From positions 1-40,657 of the IMG/VR virus record IMGVR_UViG_3300046535_000659: a stretch of DNA of 40,657 nt; one strand, written 5' to 3'. Each line of letters begins with the position of its first letter. Within the stretch, counting starts at the first letter, position 1. This stretch comes from a virus. The position numbers and the translations under genes are program-made. The notes below the pieces were generated by a model, which worked only from the letters and a program-made list of their open reading frames with translations, was not told the DNA's origin and searched no databases. Shown here in pieces: positions 20,489 to 28,927 of the stretch.

Positions 20489-20758
20489 ATGGCACTCGGT
20501 AAAAAGACGGGTGGCCGCAAGAAGGGCGTTGGAAACAAGACGCTGAAGGCCCAGCGCGAGGAACTCGCAGCCTCAGGTCTCATGCCGCTTCCCTACATGC
20601 TCGCCATCCTACGCGATCCTGAAGCCACGCAGGAGCGCCGTGACTGGGCTGCCGACAAAGCCGCGAAGTTCTGTCACCCCAGCATCGCGCCCAAGACCGC
20701 CGAGGGCACGGACCCCGTTACAAGGGTGCTCGTGGGCTGGTTAGAGGGGGATGATTGA
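20489..20758 (+). CDS. Putative small terminase subunit (89 aa)
   Basis: The start GKKTGGRKKGVGNKTLKAQR is the well-known beginning of phage proteins found before terminase genes, followed by a helical core (LPYMLAILRDPEATQERRDW, AADKAAKFCHPSIAPK). Such proteins bind the packaging site and regulate TerL. At 89 residues it is shorter than most TerS, so this could also be a TerS-like accessory. Confidence 0.55.
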   Translation: MALGKKTGGRKKGVGNKTLKAQREELAASGLMPLPYMLAILRDPEATQERRDWAADKAAKFCHPSIAPKTAEGTDPVTRVLVGWLEGDD

Positions 20759-20931
20759 TGCCCGAGCTGACTCCGGGCGATATCATCATGCGCCCGACAG
20801 AGCGCCTAGATCTGGGCTGGCAACTAGAAAACTACATCGTCGACCTGCATGGACACCTCGTCCTCGCCACGCCCGAGGCTATCAGCGCGGTCATGGCAGG
20901 ACTCGCCGAGCAGGATGGCCTCACTGAATAG
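20758..20931 (+). CDS. Hypothetical protein (57 aa)
   Basis: TGATG overlap with the previous stop. The sequence contains LTPGDIIMRPTERLDLGWQL and an ISAVMAGLAEQDG helix. Lies between the putative small and the large terminase genes. No family recognised. Confidence 0.5.
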   Translation: MPELTPGDIIMRPTERLDLGWQLENYIVDLHGHLVLATPEAISAVMAGLAEQDGLTE

Positions 20932-20938
20932 GCGTTGA

Positions 20939-22273
20939 ATGGCAGCAACCCAGCGAATAACGCTGCCCTATGCGCCCCGTCGTGTCTTCATGCCGTACCA
21001 CCAGCGCAAGCAACGGTGGGCCTGCATTGTGGCTCACAGGCGATGCGGCAAGACAGTCGCCTGCATCAACGACATCATCAAGGCCGCGGCACTTCTCAAG
21101 ATCCCCCACGGCAGATTCGCCTATGTCGCCCCGTACCTAAGCCAGGCTAAGGAAGTGGCATGGGAGTATCTTAAGAGATATTCAGCACCGATCATCACGG
21201 ACAAGAATGAAGGGGAGTTGTGGGTTGAGCTCATCGGCGGATCACGCATCAGGCTCCACGGGGCAGACAACCCCGACAGACTCCGAGGCAACTACCTTGA
21301 TGGAGCGGTACTCGACGAGTTCGGTGATATGCGACCCTCCATATGGGGGGAAGTTATTCGACCAATGTTGGCAGATCGTCTCGGGTGGGTCACGTTCATC
21401 GGCACGCCCAAAGGTCGCAACGAGTTCAGCGCCATTTACGAACGCTCCAAAACTATCGAAGGGTGGTTCTCTGCGATGTTACGGGCCTCGGAAACGGGCA
21501 TCCTCGATGAAGCCGAGCTGATATCCGCCCGGCAGGACATGACGCCGGAGCAATACGAGCAGGAGTTCGAGTGCAGCTTCGACGCGGCCATCCTCGGCGC
21601 CTACTACGGCAAGGAGATCGCCGAGGCCGCCCGCGCTGGGCGCATCACCGAGGTTCCATACGAGCCTGCCCTGCCTGTCCATACATCGTGGGATCTGGGC
21701 ATCGGCGACTCGACGGCGATCTGGTTCTGGCAGGTGAGCGGCGGCGAGATCCGCGTGATAGACCACTACGAGAACAATGGGCAGGGATTAGCGCATTATG
21801 CTAAGGTCATTGCAGCGAAAGGTATCGCGCTTGGAGAAGGACGCACTGGTCGAGATTACGTCCCCCACGATGCCCGCGTTAGAGAGCTGGGAACAGGCCG
21901 AACGCGAGTTGAAACTCTTGGAGAGCTTGGGCTATCTCCCGCATTGGTTCCCGACCACAAGCTTATGGACGGTGTTAATGCACTTCGCCTCACCATCCCC
22001 AAGTGCTGGTTCGACAAGACTAAGTGCGCAGAGGGTCTCGAGGCGCTCCGGCAATACCGCGCCGACTTCGACGAGAAGCTGAAGACCTTCAAGGACGCAC
22101 CGCGGCACGACTGGACGAGTCACAGTGCTGACGCCTTCCGGTACATGGCCATGGCGTATCGTGAGATCGAGGCGCCTGTGGTTAAGCCGCCGCCCCGGTT
22201 CATCGAGGACGTGACCCTCGACGAGTTGTGGGATATGCAGGAAGCAATCCCGAAGCACGCGAGGCGCATATGA
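20939..22273 (+). CDS. terL: Terminase large subunit
   Basis: The 444-residue protein has an N-terminal packaging ATPase and C-terminal RNase H-like nuclease. AHRRCGKT (32-39) is the Walker A loop, VLDEFGDM (about 123-130) Walker B with the catalytic Glu, and FIGTPKGRN (about 152) the coupling motif. The nuclease starts at SWDLGIGDSTAIWF (about 250, first metal Asp) and ends at SHSADAFRYM (about 393-402, last metal Asp). It drives DNA into proheads through the portal at 25323 and cuts the concatemer. Full-length, no sign of damage. Confidence 0.95.
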   Translation: MAATQRITLPYAPRRVFMPYHQRKQRWACIVAHRRCGKTVACINDIIKAAALLKIPHGRFAYVAPYLSQAKEVAWEYLKRYSAPIITDKNEGELWVELIGGSRIRLHGADNPDRLRGNYLDGAVLDEFGDMRPSIWGEVIRPMLADRLGWVTFIGTPKGRNEFSAIYERSKTIEGWFSAMLRASETGILDEAELISARQDMTPEQYEQEFECSFDAAILGAYYGKEIAEAARAGRITEVPYEPALPVHTSWDLGIGDSTAIWFWQVSGGEIRVIDHYENNGQGLAHYAKVIAAKGIALGEGRTGRDYVPHDARVRELGTGRTRVETLGELGLSPALVPDHKLMDGVNALRLTIPKCWFDKTKCAEGLEALRQYRADFDEKLKTFKDAPRHDWTSHSADAFRYMAMAYREIEAPVVKPPPRFIEDVTLDELWDMQEAIPKHARRI

Positions 22274-22734
22274 ATCCCCCGACTTCTGAGGAGCTGTTGG
22301 GTCTGCTCGGCAAGCTTCCTAACACGATTGAAATTAGGGCGTGGCATATCCTTAAGAGCGAGGGCATTTCGACTATCGACCAGCTTTGTTCCCTTTCGCG
22401 CCCGGAGCTTTTGCGGATTCCCAATTGTGGCCGCAAGACGGTTGACTCGATCGAGGATGCCCTGTTCGCCATTGGGCGTGAGTTGCGCAGCAGCTCCTGG
22501 CGTCCGACAAACTGGCGAGAGGCGCAGGCTAAGAAAGCCTTGGGGAAAAGATATTCAGCGCAGAAGTCGTTCGACTTGATTGAGAAGATCCGTTGGGCGC
22601 CGCGGCCTCTTGACCTTGACGCAGGGTTCGCGTGTGATCTGCGCGATGCGCTTTTAGCCGCCGACGAGCTAATCGAGATGCTAGGTGGCGCTGACCATCA
22701 TTGCTTCGGCTATGATCCGTATCCGCCGGCATGA
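22270..22734 (+). CDS. RNA polymerase alpha-CTD-like protein (154 aa)
   Basis: Residues 20-70 match the alpha C-terminal domain: EIRAWHILKSEGISTIDQL, then RPELLRIPNCGRKTVDSIEDAL. Aligned by eye with E. coli alpha, the DNA-contact residues R265, N294, G296 and K298 are kept, while N268 and E302 differ. The remaining 80 residues are not recognised and no alpha N-terminal domain is present. It could compete with or mimic the alpha tail at UP elements, or simply use the helix-hairpin-helix fold to bind DNA. It overlaps terL by four bases. Confidence 0.75.
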   Translation: MNPPTSEELLGLLGKLPNTIEIRAWHILKSEGISTIDQLCSLSRPELLRIPNCGRKTVDSIEDALFAIGRELRSSSWRPTNWREAQAKKALGKRYSAQKSFDLIEKIRWAPRPLDLDAGFACDLRDALLAADELIEMLGGADHHCFGYDPYPPA

Positions 22735-22952
22735 ACGACCTTGCCTCTGCTGTTGCCCGCGCTGTCGCTGATGCTGGCGAAAAGATTTCTAAGCGCACGG
22801 CTAAATACGGCGATGGCATGCCGGAGCGCCATTGTGGCATCTGCCAGTATTTCGAGGGAGCGCATTGCCGCATCGTGGCCGGCAACATCAATGCTGATGA
22901 TTGGTGCAGATACTTCGACTTGGAGGTTGGTGAGGCCTCGGGGGCTGAGTGA
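22731..22952 (+). CDS. Cys-rich protein of phage HiPIP-like pattern (73 aa)
   Basis: HCGICQYF, then HCRIVAGNINADDWCRYF gives four Cys with the spacing C-x2-C, C and WC seen in many phage proteins and resembling high-potential iron-sulfur proteins. It may bind a metal cluster or zinc. ATGA overlap at its start. Confidence 0.65.
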   Translation: MNDLASAVARAVADAGEKISKRTAKYGDGMPERHCGICQYFEGAHCRIVAGNINADDWCRYFDLEVGEASGAE

Positions 22953-23137
22953 TGGGAGAGGTCGTTTACTTCCCGCGCGCATCACGGCCGTCGCGTGGTG
23001 GCCTCGAGCAAGCTCTTCTTGAATTCCACGAAGCCGTCGAGAAGCTTCGGCGCGTCTGCCAGGCGTATGACGATGCGACGCAGGTGTACATTAGCGTGGC
23101 GGAAGCGGACGAGATTGAAAGAGAGAGCAAGCCATGA
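22952..23137 (+). CDS. Hypothetical protein (61 aa)
   Basis: ATG 22952 overlaps the previous stop. MGEVVYFPR is followed by a helix (LLEFHEAVEKLRRVCQAYDD). No family recognised. Confidence 0.55.
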   Translation: MGEVVYFPRASRPSRGGLEQALLEFHEAVEKLRRVCQAYDDATQVYISVAEADEIERESKP

Positions 23138-23295
23138 AGAAGCCCGGCAAGTCGCAGCCTAAAATTGCAAAAGTGATGCACGAGTTCAAGGGTGGTGATC
23201 TGCACTCGGGCTCGAAGAAGGGGCCGCTCGTCAAGACCCGTGCCCAGGCAGTCGCGATTGCGATGTCTGAGGCCAAGCGAGGCAAACGCAAGTGA
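23134..23295 (+). CDS. DUF6496-like small basic protein (53 aa)
   Basis: The pattern VMHEFKGGDLHSGSKKGPLV followed by RAQAVAIAMSEAKR is one I know from numerous phages (DUF6496-type). It is strongly basic and may bind DNA or other virion components. ATGA at the start and GTGA at the end couple it to neighbours. Confidence 0.75.
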   Translation: MKKPGKSQPKIAKVMHEFKGGDLHSGSKKGPLVKTRAQAVAIAMSEAKRGKRK

Positions 23296-23825
23296 GCGGC
23301 ATCGACAGGGAACCCCAGCTTTACTGGCGCGTGACGGCCGGCGATCCGGAGACGCGCATGGCAATCGAGGGCGCGCGGCAGGTTACGACGCAGGCCGGCG
23401 TGAGCGTTCAATGCGAATGCCCGAGCTGCGCGGCGAAGCGTGATGAGCAGATCGCTAATGCGCAGGTCGTGACTAGCGGCGCGCGAGATGGTGCTTGGGA
23501 TTATCGCTATCGCGGTGTCGTCACCCAGATGGATGCAGACATCGCGAGGGCCGCCATGGTCAATGGCATCGTGAAGGCCACGGTTGATGCCATGACAGAC
23601 GAGGAGGCTGTGCTTTCGCCGGACTCAATCTCCAAGATATGGGGCACCGTCTTTGGGGAGCCCGTTGATGAGCCCATAGCGCCGCCGCCGATCAACTGGC
23701 TGACCAACATGAAGCCCGACACTGACACGGTCGAGCAGCGCGCTGCCTTCCTCAAGAAGGAGGGCCTAGCCTGCCCGACCGAGATCACGCCGGATGATGT
23801 CGAGGCAATCGGGCGCGTGCGGTGA
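23292..23825 (+). CDS. Hypothetical protein (177 aa)
   Basis: GTG start in a GTGA overlap. It has a CECPSC motif (about residues 41-46), then a helical, acidic C-terminal part (RAAFLKKEGLACPTEITPDD). No domain recognised. Confidence 0.6.
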   Translation: MSGIDREPQLYWRVTAGDPETRMAIEGARQVTTQAGVSVQCECPSCAAKRDEQIANAQVVTSGARDGAWDYRYRGVVTQMDADIARAAMVNGIVKATVDAMTDEEAVLSPDSISKIWGTVFGEPVDEPIAPPPINWLTNMKPDTDTVEQRAAFLKKEGLACPTEITPDDVEAIGRVR

Positions 23826-24058
23826 CTAAGCCCCTGGTCTCATCGAGTTTTAGGGTGGGGCCATGTTGGTGTGATATGGCCATGTATGCGGATGGAGAAT
23901 GCTCGGCTGCGTGGCGACCGGATCGGCCGCCCGTTGATGGCAACGACTACCTCGGGCAATATCGCGCCGGCCGCAACGCTCTCTTGCAGGAGTGGGCTAG
24001 GTTGACGGGCATCCCGGTGACGATTGTCGAGACATGCTCGGCGATGGTGTCGGAATGA
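23822..24058 (+). CDS. Hypothetical protein (78 aa)
   Basis: GTG start in a GTGA overlap. Contains PCWCDMAMYADGECSAAW with three Cys and a helix LLQEWARLTGIPV. No family recognised. Confidence 0.55.
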   Translation: MTKPLVSSSFRVGPCWCDMAMYADGECSAAWRPDRPPVDGNDYLGQYRAGRNALLQEWARLTGIPVTIVETCSAMVSE

Positions 24059-24306
24059 TGGATTATGCGGAGAGGCGTAATGAGACCGAACGGCTCGCGC
24101 GATTGATCTGTGCGGCGATGGGAGACGCGCCCGACGATATCGTCTCGAATCAGAATCTGCCGGTGACGGCACGCGGGTGGCAGGTCATATCTGCCGCGTC
24201 CGTTCAGCCGGGATGGTCCGTATATTGGCATGCTGCAACGGCTGTTATCGCGGACGCTGAGCTTCGGGCTCAGCGACGTAAGGTGCCGCGTGATGATTCG
24301 ATTTAA
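24055..24306 (+). CDS. Hypothetical protein (83 aa)
   Basis: ATG 24055 overlaps the upstream stop. Begins MMDYAERRNETERLARLICA and continues PGWSVYWHAATAVIADAEL. Helical, no domain recognised. Confidence 0.55.
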   Translation: MMDYAERRNETERLARLICAAMGDAPDDIVSNQNLPVTARGWQVISAASVQPGWSVYWHAATAVIADAELRAQRRKVPRDDSI

Positions 24307-24322
24307 CCATAAGGAACGTCCC

Positions 24323-24508
24323 ATGAAATCCATCCTCACCAGCAACCAGGGCAAGCTTTCCTCCAAGCATTGCCTCACGTCGCCCGGCTATAAGACGAAG
24401 CCGCAGGAGACCGCGAACGGCTTTGCGCAGAAGCTGATGAGCAAGGGCAGTTTCAGCACGCCGAGCGTTGCGCCGAAGATGGGCCGCGGCAACTTCGGCA
24501 AGGGCTGA
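24323..24508 (+). CDS. Small basic Gly/Ser/Lys-rich protein (61 aa)
   Basis: AAGGAA precedes ATG 24323 with proper spacing. The sequence is low in hydrophobic residues (SSKHCLTSPGYKTKPQETAN; ends MGRGNFGKG) and probably unstructured. Similar short basic proteins sit upstream of phage portals; function unknown. Confidence 0.6.
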   Translation: MKSILTSNQGKLSSKHCLTSPGYKTKPQETANGFAQKLMSKGSFSTPSVAPKMGRGNFGKG

Positions 24509-24513
24509 CGGTC

Positions 24514-24663
24514 ATGGCCAAGAAGATGGGCGAATACGGCAAGGGCGTCAACAAGCCCATTCCGCGCGCTCCCAGGATCAACGTCTCGCCGACGCTCGAC
24601 TTCCCAAATCCGGGCAAGGCAACGCCGATGCGCAAGATCCCGCTCAAGAAGGGCGGCAAGTGA
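24514..24663 (+). CDS. Small basic Lys/Pro/Gly-rich protein (49 aa)
   Basis: MAKKMGEYGKGVNKPIPRAP, ends KKGGK. Very basic and without hydrophobic core. Its stop overlaps the GTG of the next gene. Together with the 23134 and 24323 genes it forms a trio of tiny basic proteins ahead of the portal. Confidence 0.55.
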   Translation: MAKKMGEYGKGVNKPIPRAPRINVSPTLDFPNPGKATPMRKIPLKKGGK

Positions 24664-24890
24664 AGCTTGATGCCGTTGCGGAGGCAGACCCGGACGTGGT
24701 TAGGCGAACGGCTGCTGCCGTGGATAAGGCCGAATTCGTCATGACGGTCGAGAAGATCAGCACTGGGCGTTGCCCGACATTGTATGACCTCGTGACGGGC
24801 TCTTGCTATATGTTTGAGCCTAACACGCCTGGATATGCGGTGCTCATGAGCATGCTCGAGCGGCGTTGGCCTAACTTGAAGGGCAAGTGA
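24660..24890 (+). CDS. Hypothetical protein (76 aa)
   Basis: GTG start in a GTGA overlap; the first ATG would remove 26 residues. Contains TVEKISTGRCPTLYDLVTGS and a C-terminal helix. No family recognised. Confidence 0.5.
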   Translation: MKLDAVAEADPDVVRRTAAAVDKAEFVMTVEKISTGRCPTLYDLVTGSCYMFEPNTPGYAVLMSMLERRWPNLKGK

Positions 24891-24910
24891 GCGTCTGAGA
24901 GACTGACTTT

Positions 24911-25318
24911 ATGGATGACGACTGGTTCAATAGCCTGCTTGCAGAGCGGGCTGAGAAGGCGCAGGAACAGAGACGAGTGGCTCTGTTGTGGGCGCGCCTG
25001 GAGAAAGAGGCAGCGGAGGCCAAACGCAAGCGCAACGATCATCCCGCTCACTATGTTCCGCCCTCTCGCGAGCGCAATTGCGACATATGGGCGGCCCGGT
25101 GCCGTGATGGCCTCACTTTTAAGGCTGTCGGGGATAAGTTCGGTATAACCACTGAGCGAGTGAGACAAATCGTCTGGCGTGAGAACCGTCGGCGTGAGCG
25201 AGCCAGGGAGCATGTCGCCGCTCCTCAATCCAGACCGATCGACATGGGCGGCATTCGCGACCAGTGGCAGCATTGGACGCCTGAGACGAACGCCATAGAA
25301 TTGGGATTAATTAAATAG
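24911..25318 (+). CDS. Sigma region 4-like HTH protein (135 aa)
   Basis: Residues 66-94 (RDGLTFKAVGDKFGITTERV, then RQIVWRENRR) closely follow the helix-turn-helix of sigma70 region 4.2, including the ERVRQI recognition helix. Residues 1-45 are a charged coiled coil. Regions 2 and 3 of a sigma factor are absent, so it is not a complete sigma; it may be an anti-sigma, a late activator touching the polymerase, or a plain DNA-binding protein. Only a weak ribosome site precedes ATG 24911. Confidence 0.7.
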   Translation: MDDDWFNSLLAERAEKAQEQRRVALLWARLEKEAAEAKRKRNDHPAHYVPPSRERNCDIWAARCRDGLTFKAVGDKFGITTERVRQIVWRENRRRERAREHVAAPQSRPIDMGGIRDQWQHWTPETNAIELGLIK

Positions 25319-25322
25319 CATC

Positions 25323-28070
25323 ATGGCCCGACGCACGACTACGCTCGCCAAGAGAGATGACAATCCTGGCGACGAAGAAGCCGCGCGTTGGAAACACGAA
25401 ATCGAGCAATTCGAGGAGGACGACAACGCTTGGCAGAAGCGCGGCGATGACATCGTCCTGCGTTACCGGGCTCCAATGCCGGATGGCCAAGGGGGCATAA
25501 CCGCGGTTGGCGGATTCGCGCATAGCCGCGGCTACAACATCCTGTGGTCGAACGTCCAGACGCTGAAGCCTAGCCTCTATAGCCGTGAGCCCGTGCCGAT
25601 TGCCGAGCGACGCTTCCTCGACAAGGATGTCGTCGGCCGGGCCGCATCTCAAATCCTCGAGCGCGCTATGCGCTACGAGATGATGGATTGCGGCTTCCAC
25701 GAGACGGTCACCAAATGTATATACGATTACCTGCTTCCCGGTCGTGGGACGGCGTGGCTGCGCTATATTCCTGCCTTCGGGCCGGCATCGAGCCCAGCCG
25801 AGCATGGCGATGATCAACTCGCCGAGGACGATGGCGAGCCGGTCGACGAGGATGGCTATGAGGACCGCTCGCCCGAGCGTGACGAACATGACGAGAGTGA
25901 CGAGCGCACCTACGAGAGCCAGTCCGAGAAGCTGATCGGCGCAAGCATCGCCGTCGACTATGTCAACTGGAAAGACTTCGGCCACACGAAGGCGAGGACG
26001 TGGGAGGAGGTTGAGGCCATCTGGCGCCGCCGCTATATGAGCCGCGACGACCTCATCGATAACTTCGGCAAGGAGATCGGCAAGGACGTTCCGCTCGATC
26101 GCGTGCCGGATGACAAGAACAGGTCACAAGTCGCAGACCGGATGAAGGACGGGTTAAAGAAAGCCACCGTCTACGAAATCTGGTGCAAATACGATCGTAA
26201 GGTGTATTTCGTCGCGAAGGGCTTTGATCGGCTACTCGAAGAGCCGAAGGACGACCCGCTGAATCTTGAAGGCTTCTGGCCATGTCCTCGTCCGCTCTAC
26301 GCGACGATGACGAATGACACGCTAAAACCCATTCCGGATTTCGCAGAGTATCAGGATCAGGCGATCGAGCTCGACAACCTGACGCGGCGCTGCGATGCGC
26401 TCTTAGCGGCGCTTCAGGTCCGGGGCGTCTACAATAGTGCCAACAAGGAACTAGCGCGGCTGCTCGACGAGGGCAGCGAGAACCGCATGATCGCCATTAA
26501 GGACTGGGCGGGATTTGCGGAAAAGGGGGGCCTGAAGGGCGCGGTGGACTTCATGCCGATCGAGATGATCGGCTCGACCTTGATGGAGCTGTTTCAGGCT
26601 AGGGAACAGATCAAGAAGGATCTCTACGAGATCACCGGCTTGGCCGATGTGATCCGCGGGCAGTCTGACCCGCGTGAGACGGCCGAGGCGGTGCGTACCA
26701 AGGGCCGATTTGGCAGCATGCGACTGCAAGACCGGCAGGCCGAGGTTGCTCGTTTTTGCCGCGACATCATTCGCATGATGGGCGAGATTATCGCCGAGCA
26801 TTTCCCGGATCAGACGCTTATCGACGTGTCGGGGATCATGTATGATGAGGGCGTCGGGCCGATGATGCCGACGCCTCCGGCGAAGCCTGACGAGCAGGCT
26901 CAGAATCCGATGATGGGCCACAATGGTGGCCCGCCGATGAATCCTGCGCAAGCAGGCGTGCCAGGCCCCTCAGGGATTAATACCGCTCCGAGCGGTGTTG
27001 CCGCGCAGACGAGCAATCCAGTCCCCGGGGGGCCGTTCCACCCACCACAAGGCGCCGCTGTTCCGCCGGGGGCTATGCCGCCCCCCGGAATGCCGCCTTC
27101 GCCATCGCAGGGGTTGCAGCCGCCGGGTTCACCGGGTGCTCCTCCCTCCCCGCAACAGCCAGGCATGGCTCCTCCTGCGATACCTCCGCAGCTTCAATAC
27201 GCCATGGACATGGCGCAGTATGAGCAGAAGCGCCAGGCCGCGGAGATCGAGAAGCAGCAGCTCGTCGAGAGGGCGCTCGGCCTGCTTCGCCAGGACAAGC
27301 TACGCGGCTTCAGGATCGACATCGAGACGGACTCGACGCTCAATCAGGACGCCAACGAGGACAAGGCGGCCCGCGTCGAGTTCATGACGGCCATGTCGGG
27401 CATGCTTGAGAAAGGGATGCAGGCCGGCATGGCTGATCCCGAGATTGTCCCGCTGATCGGCAAGATTATCTTGTTTACGGCTCGCGGGTTCAGAGCTGGG
27501 CGTGACCTCGAAAGCGCGATCGAGGAATACGTCGACCAGAAGGAGAAGGACGCCAAGAAGTCCGCCGGGCAGCCGAAGCCGCCTGATCCGAAGGTCCAGG
27601 CAGAGCAGATCAAGGCCGCCGCGGAGGTGCAGAAGGCCAAAACCGACGCGCAATCGAGCGCCGACGACAACCAGCGGGCCATGGCTCAGAAGGCAGCGGA
27701 TGCTCAGATCGCCCAGCAGAAGGGCCAGATGGAGCAGCAGCAAATGGCGGCCGACTTCAAAATGAAGGAAGCCGAGCATCAGATGCAGATGGCGCAGCTT
27801 CAACTAAAGATGCAGCTTGCCGAGAGGGAACTCGGCGTTAAACTACAGATCGCCGAGCAAGAGCATGCGCACAAGATGCAGGCGAGCGACCGTGAGCATC
27901 AGCAACAGATTGCCTTGGCTGGAATGAATATGCAGGCCACGCATCTCGGGCATCAGCAGAAGTTGGAACAGGCGGGCGTGGGCCATGAGCACAAGCTCGA
28001 GGCCGGCGAGATGGCGCATGAACAGGCGATGGAGGCCGCGAAGGCTCAGCCGACTGGAGCGGGGGCATGA
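25323..28070 (+). CDS. Portal protein with long C-terminal extension (915 aa)
   Basis: The gene follows terL and precedes scaffold and capsid. Its first 520 residues are helical and charged (ARWKHEIEQFEEDDNAWQKR at the start, YEITGLADVIRGQSDPRETA near residue 440, the usual portal wing/stem region). After about residue 515 comes a Pro/Gly/Met-rich linker (about 515-620) and then a very Gln/Lys/Met-rich coiled coil to the C-terminus with repeated Q-M-Q motifs. Portals form the 12-mer through which DNA enters; a long C-terminal barrel or tail is known from P22-like phages. No clear Shine-Dalgarno is present before ATG 25323. Confidence 0.8.
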   Translation: MARRTTTLAKRDDNPGDEEAARWKHEIEQFEEDDNAWQKRGDDIVLRYRAPMPDGQGGITAVGGFAHSRGYNILWSNVQTLKPSLYSREPVPIAERRFLDKDVVGRAASQILERAMRYEMMDCGFHETVTKCIYDYLLPGRGTAWLRYIPAFGPASSPAEHGDDQLAEDDGEPVDEDGYEDRSPERDEHDESDERTYESQSEKLIGASIAVDYVNWKDFGHTKARTWEEVEAIWRRRYMSRDDLIDNFGKEIGKDVPLDRVPDDKNRSQVADRMKDGLKKATVYEIWCKYDRKVYFVAKGFDRLLEEPKDDPLNLEGFWPCPRPLYATMTNDTLKPIPDFAEYQDQAIELDNLTRRCDALLAALQVRGVYNSANKELARLLDEGSENRMIAIKDWAGFAEKGGLKGAVDFMPIEMIGSTLMELFQAREQIKKDLYEITGLADVIRGQSDPRETAEAVRTKGRFGSMRLQDRQAEVARFCRDIIRMMGEIIAEHFPDQTLIDVSGIMYDEGVGPMMPTPPAKPDEQAQNPMMGHNGGPPMNPAQAGVPGPSGINTAPSGVAAQTSNPVPGGPFHPPQGAAVPPGAMPPPGMPPSPSQGLQPPGSPGAPPSPQQPGMAPPAIPPQLQYAMDMAQYEQKRQAAEIEKQQLVERALGLLRQDKLRGFRIDIETDSTLNQDANEDKAARVEFMTAMSGMLEKGMQAGMADPEIVPLIGKIILFTARGFRAGRDLESAIEEYVDQKEKDAKKSAGQPKPPDPKVQAEQIKAAAEVQKAKTDAQSSADDNQRAMAQKAADAQIAQQKGQMEQQQMAADFKMKEAEHQMQMAQLQLKMQLAERELGVKLQIAEQEHAHKMQASDREHQQQIALAGMNMQATHLGHQQKLEQAGVGHEHKLEAGEMAHEQAMEAAKAQPTGAGA

Positions 28071-28372
28071 CGACCTACGTTCTGCGCCATGGTAAACTCG
28101 TTGAGAAGGCAAAAGCGTTTTACCATGAGGGCGGTGGGGCGGCCTATGTGATCTCCGACACGCAGGATCTGCTTTGGCATCCGGTCGCGAACGTCTACAC
28201 GGATTCGAAGAGCCAGTTCCGCAAGATGACGGTGGCCGCGGGTTGTCGTGAGTTAGGCAATGATGTGAACTACAACCCGAAGCGCAGCGCGCCGAAGCTC
28301 GACAAGCGCCAGCGGGCCGTGGACATCAAGCGCGCCATCGATCAGTTGAGGAGCGGCTATCGTGGACCCTAA
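28067..28372 (+). CDS. Conserved phage structural-region protein (101 aa)
   Basis: ATGA overlap with the portal. MTTYVLRHGKLVEKAKA, then FRKMTVAAGCRELGNDV and DKRQRAVDIKRAIDQLR; a family commonly seen next to portals of this type, with no known role. Confidence 0.65.
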   Translation: MTTYVLRHGKLVEKAKAFYHEGGGAAYVISDTQDLLWHPVANVYTDSKSQFRKMTVAAGCRELGNDVNYNPKRSAPKLDKRQRAVDIKRAIDQLRSGYRGP

Positions 28373-28604
28373 CGATCCGAACGATATCCAGGCGATGGCC
28401 CGTCTGCTCATGGGCGACAGTTCTGGGCCGGTCGCGCATGGGTTCGTTCAGGGGCAGTTGGACTCAGCTCCCACGGCTATTTCGCAGGCGGATGCGATGT
28501 CTGCGGAGAATCCGTACATGCCGGGCACCTCGGGAGTGCCTCAGAGCCAGGCTTACCCGATGCCATCGCCGAATGAGCTTCTCGCACTAGGATTGTTGGG
28601 ATAG
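28362..28604 (+). CDS. Hypothetical Pro/Ser-rich protein (80 aa)
   Basis: GTG start after GAGGAG, overlapping the previous gene by 11 bases. DPNDPNDIQAMARLLMGDSS, then low-complexity sequence with many Pro, Ser and Met. Likely unstructured; no function can be given. Confidence 0.5.
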   Translation: MDPNDPNDIQAMARLLMGDSSGPVAHGFVQGQLDSAPTAISQADAMSAENPYMPGTSGVPQSQAYPMPSPNELLALGLLG

Positions 28605-28606
28605 TC

Positions 28607-28927
28607 ATGGTTGACCCGAGCAACTATCAAAGCCTCATGGGGAACGCCCTTATGGGAAAACTGGGAACGCCTGGTCTGTCGTTCCCAAGCGGCCAGAACC
28701 CGGTAACGCAAGCGGGCATGATGGCGATGACCGGCAGTCCTACCGTGCAGGGCGGCATGCTTGGCATTAGCCCATATCAAAGCATCGACCCGAATGCGCC
28801 GGCTAGCATGGTGGGACAAATGGGCCAGATGGGACAGATGGGCGGCCAAGACCAGAACCAGCTCATGCAGCCGTTCGCTCAGTATCCCGGCCGGGATGGC
28901 GGCGGGGGTGGGGCAGAAAGCCGGTGA
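28607..28927 (+). CDS. Hypothetical Gly/Gln/Met-rich protein (106 aa)
   Basis: Low-complexity protein with an imperfect tandem QMG repeat (QMGQMGQMGGQ, about residues 71-81) and a Gly-rich end. Possibly an injected or accessory virion protein; the composition resembles the linker of the portal. Confidence 0.5.
   Translation: MVDPSNYQSLMGNALMGKLGTPGLSFPSGQNPVTQAGMMAMTGSPTVQGGMLGISPYQSIDPNAPASMVGQMGQMGQMGGQDQNQLMQPFAQYPGRDGGGGGAESR

Noticed and set aside
25311-25985. Leftward open frame of 224 codons
   Set aside because: Antisense to the portal start with no recognisable domain or ribosome site.
27000-28070. Possible CRISPR or tandem DNA repeat in the portal 3' part
   Set aside because: The repetition is at codon level (Gln/Met/Lys-rich coiled coil) without constant repeat and spacer lengths.
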